This document shows, piece after piece, positions 30,694 through 37,804 of a stretch of DNA of 64,000 bases. The DNA comes from Agromyces ramosus (GTDB lineage Bacteria; Actinomycetota; Actinomycetes; Actinomycetales; Microbacteriaceae): the NCBI RefSeq assembly GCF_004216665.1, contig NZ_SGWY01000002.1:534685-598684 (forward strand), written 5' to 3'. Made by a program: the position numbers and the translations under genes. The notes beneath the pieces were generated by a model. That model ran no database searches. It was given only the letters and a program-made list of their open reading frames with translations, and had not been told where the DNA came from. Every line of letters begins with the position of its first letter. Positions within the stretch are counted from its first letter, which is position 1.

Positions 30694-31908
30694 ATGGGCC
30701 GACGGACAGGCGCTGCAGGCACGATCGGGATCGCCGCCACGGCGATCGGGCTGCTCGCGGCGGTCGCCGGAACCGTCGCGGCGGTGATCACCGTCACGAT
30801 GGCGCGGCGGGTCGTCACGCCGCAGGCGACCAGGCCCGAGGAGGAGCGCATCGTCGCGGTCGACCTCGCCAGCAGGGAGGTCGTGCTCGCGGCATCCGAT
30901 GAGACGCGGATGCGCGGCCGGTACGGTCTCTGGTTCGACCACGAGTCGGGCCACGCACGGCTCGGCGACGTGATCGACGAGGACGACCGGTTCGTGCGAC
31001 GGCACCTCGACGCGGTCGACTTCGGTCGCCTCGAGCGCGCCGATCGCGGGCGGATCAACGGCTGGTACCACCTCGGCCCGTGGGAGCTCGGTCACGAGTA
31101 CGACAACGTCGTGGTCGAGACGCCGCTCGGCCCCGCACCGGCGTGGGTGGTCCCGACGGCGGAACCGTCGACCCGCTGGGTCATCCAGGTGCACGGGCGG
31201 GGCGCGAAGCGCCAGGAGGGGCTGCGCGCCGTGGACCCGGCGCGCGCGGCCGGCTGGAACACGCTGCTCATCTCGTACCGCAACGACGGCGAGGCCCCCG
31301 AGAGCGAGGATCGCCGCTACGGGCTCGGCGGAACCGAATGGGCCGACGTCGTGGCCGCCGTGCGCTACGCGGAGGAGCACGGGGCGGAGCGCATCGTGCT
31401 GATGGGCTGGTCGATGGGCGGCGCCATCGTGCTGCAGGCGATCCTGCGCTCGGCCGCGGTGCGCGAGCGCCTCGTGGGCGTGATCCTCGACTCGCCCGCC
31501 ATCGACTGGGTGGACATCCTCCGCTTCCAGGGCCAGGCGCTCGGGATGCCCAAGGAGCTCGGCGACGTGGTGGTCCGCCTCCTCGGCGGTCCGTTCAGCG
31601 GCGGCCTGACGGGTGTCGCCGCCCCGATCGACGTGGAGGACCTCGACCCGGTCGCCCGTGCCGACGAGCTCGACGCGCCGATCCTCCTCATGCACAGCGT
31701 CGACGACGGGTTCGTGCCCATCGACGGCTCCCGCCGGCTCGCCGCGGCCCGCCCCGACCTCATCGAGTTCGAGGTGTTCGAGGGCGCGCGCCACACCAAG
31801 CTCTGGAACCACGACCCCGAGCGCTGGACCGCCCTCGTCGGCGGCTGGCTCGAGCGCAGCGCAGTCGACGTGGACCGGCTGGGCGACGAAGCCGAGATCG
31901 CGGGCTGA
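30694..31908 (+). CDS. Alpha/beta hydrolase with N-terminal membrane anchor
   Basis: A 404-residue protein. Residues 7-35 form one hydrophobic segment that is likely an anchor or uncleaved signal. The hydrolase core from about residue 160 has WVIQVHGRG, the nucleophile elbow GWSMGG, the acid in HSVDDGF and the His in ARHTKLW. This is an intact catalytic triad of the serine hydrolase fold. The substrate is unknown; related actinobacterial proteins are annotated as prolyl-oligopeptidase-like or lysophospholipase-like. The ATG has a GGGAGG site. It is divergent from the DUF3000-rnd operon. Confidence 0.88.
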   Translation: MGRRTGAAGTIGIAATAIGLLAAVAGTVAAVITVTMARRVVTPQATRPEEERIVAVDLASREVVLAASDETRMRGRYGLWFDHESGHARLGDVIDEDDRFVRRHLDAVDFGRLERADRGRINGWYHLGPWELGHEYDNVVVETPLGPAPAWVVPTAEPSTRWVIQVHGRGAKRQEGLRAVDPARAAGWNTLLISYRNDGEAPESEDRRYGLGGTEWADVVAAVRYAEEHGAERIVLMGWSMGGAIVLQAILRSAAVRERLVGVILDSPAIDWVDILRFQGQALGMPKELGDVVVRLLGGPFSGGLTGVAAPIDVEDLDPVARADELDAPILLMHSVDDGFVPIDGSRRLAAARPDLIEFEVFEGARHTKLWNHDPERWTALVGGWLERSAVDVDRLGDEAEIAG

Positions 31909-31969
31909 GCGTCGACCGCGTCCGCCCTGCGCGACGCCGCGAACGTCGCCGGCGATGCCGTGCCGCCGG

Positions 31970-32407
31970 TCAGGCGGCGACGCGCTCCCGCACCTGGCGC
32001 TTGACCCGGCCGAGCATGCCGGTCATGCCGCGCACCCGCAGGGGCGACACCGCCTCGGAGAGGCCGAGCGACTGCGGGTAGTCGGCGGGCACGTCGAGCA
32101 CCTCGTCGATCGACAGTCCGTCGAGGCCCTGGACGAGGATGGACGCGAACCCTCGCGTCGTCGGCGACTCGGCCGGTGCGGTCGCATGCAGGTGGACCCG
32201 GCCGTGCTCGACCTCCACGAAGATGAAGACCGGCGACTGGCACTCCTCGACCTTCTCGAAGAGGTCGGGGTGGTCGGCGTAGCGCTCGGGCAGCTCGGGC
32301 AGCTCGTTGGAGAACTCGAGCAGGAGCTGAAGTCGGTCGCGAACGCCGAGCGCGAGGAAGTCCTCGCGGGTCTCGGCGAGTCGGGCGGGCAGGGTCGTGG
32401 CGTCCAT
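31970..32407 (-). CDS. sufE: SufE family sulfur-acceptor protein
   Basis: A 145-residue SufE. It accepts persulfide sulfur from a cysteine desulfurase for Fe-S assembly. The acceptor Cys lies in VEECQSPVFIF and the C-terminal STTRGFASI-like segment reads SPTTRGFASILV. The ATG at 32407 has GGGAG ten bases upstream; an ATG at 32416 is also possible but has almost no spacer from that site. It follows the sulfurtransferase gene after about 50 bp on the same strand, a common pairing in actinobacteria. Confidence 0.92.
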   Translation of the reverse strand: MDATTLPARLAETREDFLALGVRDRLQLLLEFSNELPELPERYADHPDLFEKVEECQSPVFIFVEVEHGRVHLHATAPAESPTTRGFASILVQGLDGLSIDEVLDVPADYPQSLGLSEAVSPLRVRGMTGMLGRVKRQVRERVAA

Positions 32408-32456
32408 CGGTTCCATTCTCCCACCACGGGCGATCGACTCGGCCCGCCCGGCGCGT

Positions 32457-33356
32457 CTAGCGGGTGGGCGCCTCGCCGCGCTCGGTGCCGGTGGTGATCG
32501 GCACGCGCACGGCGGAGCCCCACTCGGTCCACGAGCCGTCGTAGTTGCGCACCTGCTCGAATCCGAGCAGGTGGGTGAGCACGAACCACGTGTGGCTCGA
32601 GCGCTCGCCGATGCGGCAGTACGCGATCACGTCGTCGCCGTCCTGCAGGCCGGCCTCGTCGCGGTAGATCGCGTCGAGCTCGGCGCGCGACTTGAAGGTG
32701 CCGTCGCCGGCGGCGGCACGCGCCCAGGGCACGGATGCCGCGGTCGGGATGTGGCCGGCGCGCAGCGCGCCCTCCTCGGGATAGGCGGGGGCGCTGGTGC
32801 GCTCGCCGTTGTACTCCTCGGGGGAGCGGACGTCGATGAGCGGGTTGCCGAAGTGGGCGAGCACGTCCTCCTTGAAGGCGCGGACCACGGAGTCGTCGCG
32901 CTCCACCACGGGGTACTCGACGAGCGTCACCTCGGGCGCGTCGGTGGTGAGCGGGCGGCCCTCGGCGATCCACAGGTCGCGGCCGCCGTCGAGCAGGCGC
33001 ACGTCCTCGTGGCCGAAGAGCGTGAACACCCACAGGGCGTAGGCGGCCCACCAGTTGTTCTTGTCGCCGTAGATCACGACGGTCGTGTCGCGGGCGATGC
33101 CCTTCGAACCGAGGAGAGCGGCGAACTGCTCGCCGTCGAGGTAGTCGCGCACGACGGGGTCGTTGAGGTCGGTGTGCCAGTCGATCTTGACGGCCCCGGG
33201 GATGTGTCCCGTCTCGTACAGCAGCACGTCCTCGTCGGACTCGACGACGACCAGGCCCGGTTGACCGAGGTGCTCGGCAAGCCAGTCGGTGGTGACGAGA
33301 CGCTCGGGATGCGCGTACTCGGCGAACTTGGCGGCGGAGTCGAACTCGGCGGACAT
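32457..33356 (-). CDS. sseA: Sulfurtransferase (thiosulfate/3-mercaptopyruvate type)
   Basis: A 299-residue tandem-rhodanese enzyme. The N-terminal domain lacks the catalytic Cys, having [12 protein letters not shown] and [15 protein letters not shown]. The C-terminal domain carries the active-site loop [13 protein letters not shown]. It transfers sulfane sulfur to thiol acceptors, probably the neighbouring SufE or cyanide in vitro. GGAGG precedes the ATG. It is divergent from zapE and upstream of sufE. Confidence 0.95.
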   Translation of the reverse strand: MSAEFDSAAKFAEYAHPERLVTTDWLAEHLGQPGLVVVESDEDVLLYETGHIPGAVKIDWHTDLNDPVVRDYLDGEQFAALLGSKGIARDTTVVIYGDKNNWWAAYALWVFTLFGHEDVRLLDGGRDLWIAEGRPLTTDAPEVTLVEYPVVERDDSVVRAFKEDVLAHFGNPLIDVRSPEEYNGERTSAPAYPEEGALRAGHIPTAASVPWARAAAGDGTFKSRAELDAIYRDEAGLQDGDDVIAYCRIGERSSHTWFVLTHLLGFEQVRNYDGSWTEWGSAVRVPITTGTERGEAPTR

Positions 33357-33407
33357 GCGGAACCTCCAGGGATCGTCCGGTCGGACGGGGTGTGCAGGGG
33401 AGCGGAC

Positions 33408-33413
33408 TAGGCT
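33408..33413 (+). promoter_or_regulatory. Candidate -10 element for zapE
   Basis: TAGGCT with a predicted start near 33420 and a leader of about 80 nt. On the opposite strand TAGTCC may serve the sulfurtransferase. Confidence 0.35.
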
Positions 33414-33499
33414 GTTGACCTGTCCACCTCGAATCTACGCGGCGTGCGGGTGGAAGTCAGCATGCCCGTCATCCGGTGCAATACGGGAGACCCTCCAGC

Positions 33500-34555
33500 A
33501 TGACCACGGCCGCGAGCCATGCCCTCATCCGACTCGTCGAGCGGAACCCGTCGATCTCCGCCGCCGAGATCGCGTCGGAGCTCGTTCCGCCGCCGCAGTT
33601 CGAGCACGCCTCCTTCGAATCGTATCGGCCCGACCCCGACTTCCCGTCGCAGCAGGCGGCGCTCGACCGCCTCAACGAGTTCGCCGGCGCCTGGCGGGCG
33701 GCCCAGCGCCCGGGCGGGTTCTTCTCCCGGAAGCGGCCCGCACGCATCGAGCTGCCGGGCGTCTACCTCGACGGCGGGTTCGGCGTCGGCAAGACCCACC
33801 TCCTCGCCGCCCTCTGGCACGTCGCGCACGGCCCGAAGTACTTCGGCACGTTCATCGAGTACACGGCGCTCGTCGGTGCACTCGGTTATGCGCAGGCGGT
33901 GGAGCTCCTCCGGGGGGCCCGCCTCGTCTGCATCGACGAGTTCGAGCTCGATGACCCGGGCGACACCATGCTCATGACCCGCTTCCTCGGCGAGCTCATG
34001 GGGGGCGGCACGCGCGTCGCGGCCACGTCGAACACGCCGCCGAACGCGCTCGGCGAGGGCCGGTTCGCCGCGTCCGACTTCCTGCGCGAGATCCACGCCC
34101 TCTCCGCGAACTTCGAGACACTGCGGATCGACGGGCTCGACTACCGCCGTCGCGATACGGAGGGCCACGCCGAGTCGGTCGGCGACGCTGCCGCGGCGGC
34201 GCACACCGCGGAGGCGCTCGCCGCCCGCGGCCACCAGGTCTCGCTCGACGGCTTCGACGAGCTCATCGCCCACCTCGCCACGGTGCACCCCTCGAAGTAC
34301 ATCAAGCTGATCCAGAGCGTGGAGTTCATCGCCCTGGAGGGCGTGCACGAGCTCTCCAACCAGAACGCCGCCCTCCGCCTGGTCGCCTTCATCGACCGCG
34401 TCTACGACGCCGAGGTGCCGATCATCGCGAGCGGGCTCCCGCTCGACCGGGTGTTCGACGACGAGATGATGGCGGGCGGCTACCGCAAGAAGTACCTGCG
34501 AGCGATGAGCCGCATGATCGCGCTCACCACGGGCGAACTGCCCCCGCACGAGTAG
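33500..34555 (+). CDS. zapE: Cell division protein ZapE (AFG1-like ATPase)
   Basis: A 351-residue P-loop ATPase of the AFG1/ZapE family. ZapE acts at the Z-ring in proteobacteria; the actinobacterial role is inferred. The P-loop is GGFGVGKTHLLAAL and Walker B is LVCIDEFELDDPGD. The sensor region is RVAATSNTPPNAL and the C-terminus has the conserved YRKKYLRAMSRM. The ATG at 33500 has a GGGAG site; an in-frame start at 33476 would add eight residues. Two tandem hairpins lie after the stop. Confidence 0.93.
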   Translation: MTTAASHALIRLVERNPSISAAEIASELVPPPQFEHASFESYRPDPDFPSQQAALDRLNEFAGAWRAAQRPGGFFSRKRPARIELPGVYLDGGFGVGKTHLLAALWHVAHGPKYFGTFIEYTALVGALGYAQAVELLRGARLVCIDEFELDDPGDTMLMTRFLGELMGGGTRVAATSNTPPNALGEGRFAASDFLREIHALSANFETLRIDGLDYRRRDTEGHAESVGDAAAAAHTAEALAARGHQVSLDGFDELIAHLATVHPSKYIKLIQSVEFIALEGVHELSNQNAALRLVAFIDRVYDAEVPIIASGLPLDRVFDDEMMAGGYRKKYLRAMSRMIALTTGELPPHE

Positions 34556-34567
34556 GCCGCATCGGCG

Positions 34568-34617
34568 GCATCCGCTCGGGTGGCCGGATGCCGCATCCGC
34601 TCGGGTGGCCGGATGCC
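34568..34617 (+). repeat. Two perfect 25-bp tandem repeats, each a hairpin
   Basis: Copies 34568-34592 and 34593-34617 are identical. Each begins GCATCCG and ends CGGATGC, so each can fold into a 7-bp stem. They lie 12 bp after the zapE stop and probably act as a doubled terminator. Confidence 0.85.
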
Positions 34618-34697
34618 GCCCGCATTCCGCGACCGCCCGGATTCACATCGACCGCCCGGGGCCGCGAAACCTGCTGTTTACGTGGAAGGGTGATCCC

Positions 34698-34735
34698 GTA
34701 ACCAACGCGAAACACAACACGATCCCTCTCGAAAC
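34698..34735 (+). promoter_or_regulatory. GlnR-type nitrogen regulatory box
   Basis: GTAAC (34698), six bases, GAAAC (34709), six bases, CGATC (34720), six bases, GAAAC (34731). This is the actinobacterial GlnR a1-b1-a2-b2 spacing, with only the third half-site degenerate. It lies about 60 bp upstream of amtB. Confidence 0.75.
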
Positions 34736-34795
34736 GTCCCGTCATGAGACTGGACCGCACCAGGTTCCCCACCCCTGCACTGAGAGAGGTTCGAG

Positions 34796-36058
34796 ATGGA
34801 TCAAGGCAATACCGCGTTCCTACTGATATCGGCGGCACTCGTGCTGCTGATGACGCCTGGACTCGCATTCTTCTACGGCGGTCTCGTGAAGGCGAAGAGC
34901 GTCATCAGCATGATGATGCTGAGCTTCGGCGCGATGGGCCTCATCGGCGTGCTCTGGGTCGTGTACGGCTACGCCATCGCGTTCCCCTCCGCCGACGGCC
35001 TTGCCGCACCGTGGTCCATCGACTGGTCGGCGATCGGCCTGACCAGCCTCCTCGAGACGCCCGAGGGCGCGGCCTACCCGCCGCTCGCGTTCGTGGGCTT
35101 CCAGGCGACCTTCGCGATCATCACGGTCGCGCTCGTCTCGGGCGCCATCGCGGACCGCGCGAAGTTCGGCGCCTGGATGGTCTTCGCGGCGGTGTGGGCG
35201 ACGGTCGTCTACTTCCCCGTCGCCAGCTGGGTGTTCAACTTCGGCCTCGCCGACGACGGCAGCTTCGCGTACGGCGGCTGGATCACCTACGGCATGCAGG
35301 AGTTCTTCGGCGTCGGCGCGCTCGACTTCGCCGGCGGCACGGCGGTGCACATCAACGCCGGTGCGGCGGCGCTCGCCCTGGCGCTCGTGCTCGGCAAGCG
35401 CGTCGGCTTCTCGAAGGGCGCGCACGTGCCCCACAACCCGCCGTTCGTGCTCCTCGGCGCCGGCCTCCTGTGGTTCGGATGGTTCGGCTTCAACGCCGGT
35501 TCCGAGCTCGCCGCCGACGGCACCGCGGCGCTGGCCTGGATCAACACGCTGGCCGCTCCGGCCGCGGCGCTGCTCGCCTGGCTCGTCGTCGAGAAGATCA
35601 AGGACGGCAAGCCGACCTCGGTCGGAGCCGCGTCGGGCGCCGTCGCCGGCCTCGTCGCGATCACCCCGGCGTGTGCGTTCCTCACGCCCGGCTGGGCGAT
35701 CGTCCTCGGCCTGCTCGCTGGCGCCATCTGCGCGCTCGCGGTCGACCTGAAGTTCCGCTGGGGCTTCGACGACTCGCTCGACGTGGTGGGCATCCACCTC
35801 GTCGGCGGCCTCATCGGCACGCTGTACCTCGGCTTCTTCGCCAACGGCACCGGCCTCATCTACAGCGGCAACCTCACGCAGCTGCTGGTGCAGGCGATCG
35901 CGGCCTTCTCGGTCCTGGTCTACTCCTTCGTGCTCGCCTACGTCATCGGCTTCATCATCCAGAAGACCATGGGCTTCCGGGTGAAGAACGAGGACGAGAT
36001 CGCCGGAATCGACACCGTCGTGCACGGCGAGGACGCGTACAAGCTCGAGACCGTCTGA
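34796..36058 (+). CDS. amtB: Ammonium transporter (Amt family)
   Basis: A 420-residue Amt/Rh channel with about eleven transmembrane helices. The pore's twin histidines are in AVHINAGAAALALAL and GIHLVGGLIGTLYLG, and the family signature is DFAGGTAVHINAGAAALALA. The N-terminal helix DQGNTAFLLISAALVLLMTP is standard. It imports ammonium when nitrogen is scarce. The GlnR-type box upstream fits that. No glnK/glnD follows, unlike many actinobacteria; the next gene is a PemK-like protein behind a terminator. Confidence 0.97.
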   Translation: MDQGNTAFLLISAALVLLMTPGLAFFYGGLVKAKSVISMMMLSFGAMGLIGVLWVVYGYAIAFPSADGLAAPWSIDWSAIGLTSLLETPEGAAYPPLAFVGFQATFAIITVALVSGAIADRAKFGAWMVFAAVWATVVYFPVASWVFNFGLADDGSFAYGGWITYGMQEFFGVGALDFAGGTAVHINAGAAALALALVLGKRVGFSKGAHVPHNPPFVLLGAGLLWFGWFGFNAGSELAADGTAALAWINTLAAPAAALLAWLVVEKIKDGKPTSVGAASGAVAGLVAITPACAFLTPGWAIVLGLLAGAICALAVDLKFRWGFDDSLDVVGIHLVGGLIGTLYLGFFANGTGLIYSGNLTQLLVQAIAAFSVLVYSFVLAYVIGFIIQKTMGFRVKNEDEIAGIDTVVHGEDAYKLETV

Positions 36059-36066
36059 CGACCGAT

Positions 36067-36084
36067 CCACCGCGAGGGCGGTGG
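36067..36084 (+). terminator. Terminator after amtB
   Basis: 7-bp stem (36067-36073 with 36078-36084) and 4-base loop. It ends 3 bp before the next -10 hexamer. Confidence 0.5.
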
Positions 36085-36086
36085 GG

Positions 36087-36092
36087 TAGTGT
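36087..36092 (+). promoter_or_regulatory. -10 element TAGTGT, leaderless PemK-like gene
   Basis: TAGTGT ends six bases before the GTG at 36099, with no ribosome site. Confidence 0.5.
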
Positions 36093-36098
36093 GCGGGT

Positions 36099-36656
36099 GT
36101 GCCAGACACCAGCCGCTTCCTCACCGCCCTCGGGCGTGTCATCCGGTCGCTCGCCGGGGGCCGCTCGACCGGCGCGACGACCGGTGAAGCAGATGCCGCG
36201 GCGGCACGCGCCTCGGCGAACGCGGGCCCGGTGTCACCCGGCCGGGCGGGCCCCTCGGCCACGGTCGAGATCGACCCGCGGCGGCTCCGCGACGTGCGCC
36301 TCGCCTATACGCCGTCTCGCGACGGGGAACCCGACCCCGGCGAGATCGTGTGGACCTGGGTGCCCTACGAGGAGCGCGACGGGCGGGGCAAGGACCGCCC
36401 GGTGGCCATCGTCGCCGCGTCCGGATCCGGGGACTACCTGGCGGTGCAGCTCACGAGCAGGGCCCACGACGGCGACCACGACTTCGTCGCCCTCGGCGAC
36501 GGCGCATGGGATGCGTCCGGGCGCCCCAGCTGGGCGCGGATCGACCGGGTCTTCCGGGTGCGCGCCGACGGCATGCGCCGCGAGGCGGCGTCCCTCGACG
36601 CGCGGCGGTACGCGCGCATCACGGCGGCGCTCGGCGAGCGGTACGGCTGGCGCTGA
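36099..36656 (+). CDS. PemK/MazF-like toxin-family protein, solitary
   Basis: A 185-residue protein. Residues 1-75 are an Ala/Arg/Ser-rich extension. The rest resembles the PemK/MazF fold: PGEIVWTWVPYEERDGRGKD and RPVAIVAASG, then strands YLAVQLTSRAHD and ARIDRVFRVRADGM. Classical MazF enzymes are about 110 residues and cleave RNA; here no partner antitoxin gene is adjacent and the extension is unusual. It may be a chromosomal homologue with a different job. It is transcribed alone and convergent with the VOC gene. Confidence 0.75.
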   Translation: MPDTSRFLTALGRVIRSLAGGRSTGATTGEADAAAARASANAGPVSPGRAGPSATVEIDPRRLRDVRLAYTPSRDGEPDPGEIVWTWVPYEERDGRGKDRPVAIVAASGSGDYLAVQLTSRAHDGDHDFVALGDGAWDASGRPSWARIDRVFRVRADGMRREAASLDARRYARITAALGERYGWR

Positions 36657-36677
36657 GGCTGCGCTCGTCCGCCGTGC

Positions 36678-37037
36678 TCAGTGCTGCGGTGGGCGGTGCA
36701 GGCCGAACGGCGACCCCTGGTCGTCGCGGCACAGGCGGAACTCGCCGAAGCGGGCGACGGACTCCTCGTCGTCGCCACCCGGCATGACCTCCACGGTGCC
36801 GCCGAGGCGCTCGACGTCCGCGGCCGCGGCCTCGAGGTCGTCGACCTGGAAGAACACGTACGGCGAGGCTCCCTCGTCGCCGCCGTGGACCCCGGCCGGC
36901 ACGCCGACCCCCTCGATCGCGTAGCCGTCGCCGCCCGGACCGGATTCGAACGACCACCCGAACAGCTTCCCGTAGAAGCTGCGTGCGGTCATGGCGTCAC
37001 GGCCGCCGAACTCGATGAACGACACCTGTCCGGTCAT
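36678..37037 (-). CDS. VOC family protein (glyoxalase/bleomycin-resistance fold)
   Basis: A 119-residue single-domain VOC protein. It starts TGQVSFIEFGGRDAMTARSF, the usual beta-alpha-beta opening, continues YVFFQVDDLEAAAADVERLG, and ends with a typical DDQGSPFGLHRPP. VOC proteins bind metal and small molecules in dioxygenase, isomerase or resistance roles; the specific function is not readable. GAGGGGG precedes the ATG. Confidence 0.9.
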   Translation of the reverse strand: MTGQVSFIEFGGRDAMTARSFYGKLFGWSFESGPGGDGYAIEGVGVPAGVHGGDEGASPYVFFQVDDLEAAAADVERLGGTVEVMPGGDDEESVARFGEFRLCRDDQGSPFGLHRPPQH

Positions 37038-37117
37038 GGTTCCCCCTCGCGTCGGTGCGTGTGCGCGCCACGGTAGGCGCGGGGAACGGATGCCGCAACG
37101 GGTTGCCGAGCAACGAA

Positions 37118-37145
37118 GAACGCCCCCAGTGGAGTGGGGGCGTTC
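37118..37145 (-). terminator. Terminator for tRNA-Val(CAC)
   Basis: Perfect 11-bp stem (37118-37128 with 37135-37145), 6-base loop, and a T-rich tail on the minus strand. It is directly downstream of the tRNA 3' end. Confidence 0.85.
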
Positions 37146-37146
37146 G

Positions 37147-37219
37147 TGGGCGATGCCGGGCTCGAACCGACGACCTCTTCCGTGTGAAGGAAGCGCGCTA
37201 CCAGCTGCGCCAATCGCCC
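37147..37219 (-). tRNA. tRNA-Val (anticodon CAC)
   Basis: Minus-strand cloverleaf. The acceptor is GGGCGAT/ATCGCCC, the anticodon stem CTTCC/GGAAG has loop TTCACAC (anticodon CAC), and the T-arm is GGTTCGAGCCC. The discriminator is A and CCA is not encoded. Confidence 0.96.
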
Positions 37220-37257
37220 ATCTTCGATCGCGGTGCACCGTGGTGACCGCGGACTCG

Positions 37258-37263
37258 ATACTA
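37258..37263 (-). promoter_or_regulatory. Candidate -10 element for tRNA-Val(CAC)
   Basis: TAGTAT on the minus strand, about 38 bases upstream of the tRNA 5' end. Confidence 0.4.
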
Positions 37264-37400
37264 GCCGACGGAGGCTGGCGAATGCACATCGAGCCGCCCG
37301 GCGGGAGAGGAGGATGGCGACTCTCGGGGCTGACACGCCCGGGATCCCGTCGCGGATTCCGGGAATGACCGGGAGGAACGTGCCACGCGGTCCGCTCGGT

Positions 37401-37430
37401 TTGTGAATCGATCGGGGAATCCGTTAGAGT
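37401..37430 (+). promoter_or_regulatory. Promoter of the tRNA Gly-Cys-Val cluster
   Basis: TTGTGA (37401-37406), 18 bases, TAGAGT (37425-37430). Predicted start near 37437, about 21 nt before tRNA-Gly. Confidence 0.6.
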
Positions 37431-37457
37431 CTCTCTGCACGCAGAAATGCGGGCAAC

Positions 37458-37529
37458 GCGGATGTGGCGCAGTGGTAGCGCATCACCTTGCCAAGGTGAG
37501 GGTCGCGAGTTCGAATCTCGTCATCCGCT
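37458..37529 (+). tRNA. tRNA-Gly (anticodon GCC)
   Basis: The acceptor is GCGGATG/CATCCGC, the anticodon loop TTGCCAA lies in stem CACC/GGTG, and the T-arm is AGTTCGAATCT. The discriminator is T and CCA is not encoded. First gene of a three-tRNA transcript. Confidence 0.97.
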
Positions 37530-37585
37530 CTGATCAGGAATGAGCATACGTTCGTTCCTGTTCTTTTGGTGGTGAACCCATACAC

Positions 37586-37659
37586 GGTGGATTGGCCGAG
37601 AGGCGAGGCAGCGGCCTGCAAAGCCGTATACACGGGTTCGAATCCCGTATCCACCTCCA
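37586..37659 (+). tRNA. tRNA-Cys (anticodon GCA)
   Basis: The acceptor is GGTGGAT/ATCCACC, the anticodon loop CTGCAAA, and the T-arm is GGTTCGAATCC. The discriminator is T followed by an encoded CCA. Confidence 0.97.
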
Positions 37660-37684
37660 AGCCTGAGAAGCTGCTTCTCGACTT

Positions 37685-37759
37685 GGGCGATTGGCGCAGC
37701 GGTAGCGCGCTTCCCTGACACGGAAGAGGTCACTGGTTCGATCCCAGTATCGCCCACCA
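37685..37759 (+). tRNA. tRNA-Val (anticodon GAC)
   Basis: The acceptor is GGGCGAT/ATCGCCC, the anticodon loop CTGACAC, and the T-arm is GGTTCGATCCC. The discriminator is A followed by an encoded CCA. The 5' half is nearly identical to tRNA-Val(CAC). Confidence 0.97.
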
Positions 37760-37760
37760 C

Positions 37761-37789
37761 GAAGGCCCCGGCATCCGCCGGGGCCTTTC
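37761..37789 (+). terminator. Terminator after the tRNA cluster
   Basis: 10-11 bp stem (37761-37771 with 37778-37788), 6-base loop, TTTC tail. Confidence 0.8.
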
Positions 37790-37804
37790 GCGTTCACGGC
37801 CGCA

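Noticed and set aside
34568..34617. CRISPR-like array
   Set aside because: Only two adjacent copies with no spacers and no cas genes nearby.
36099..37037. Toxin-antitoxin pair between the PemK-like and VOC genes
   Set aside because: They are convergent, and the second gene is a clear VOC protein, not an antitoxin.
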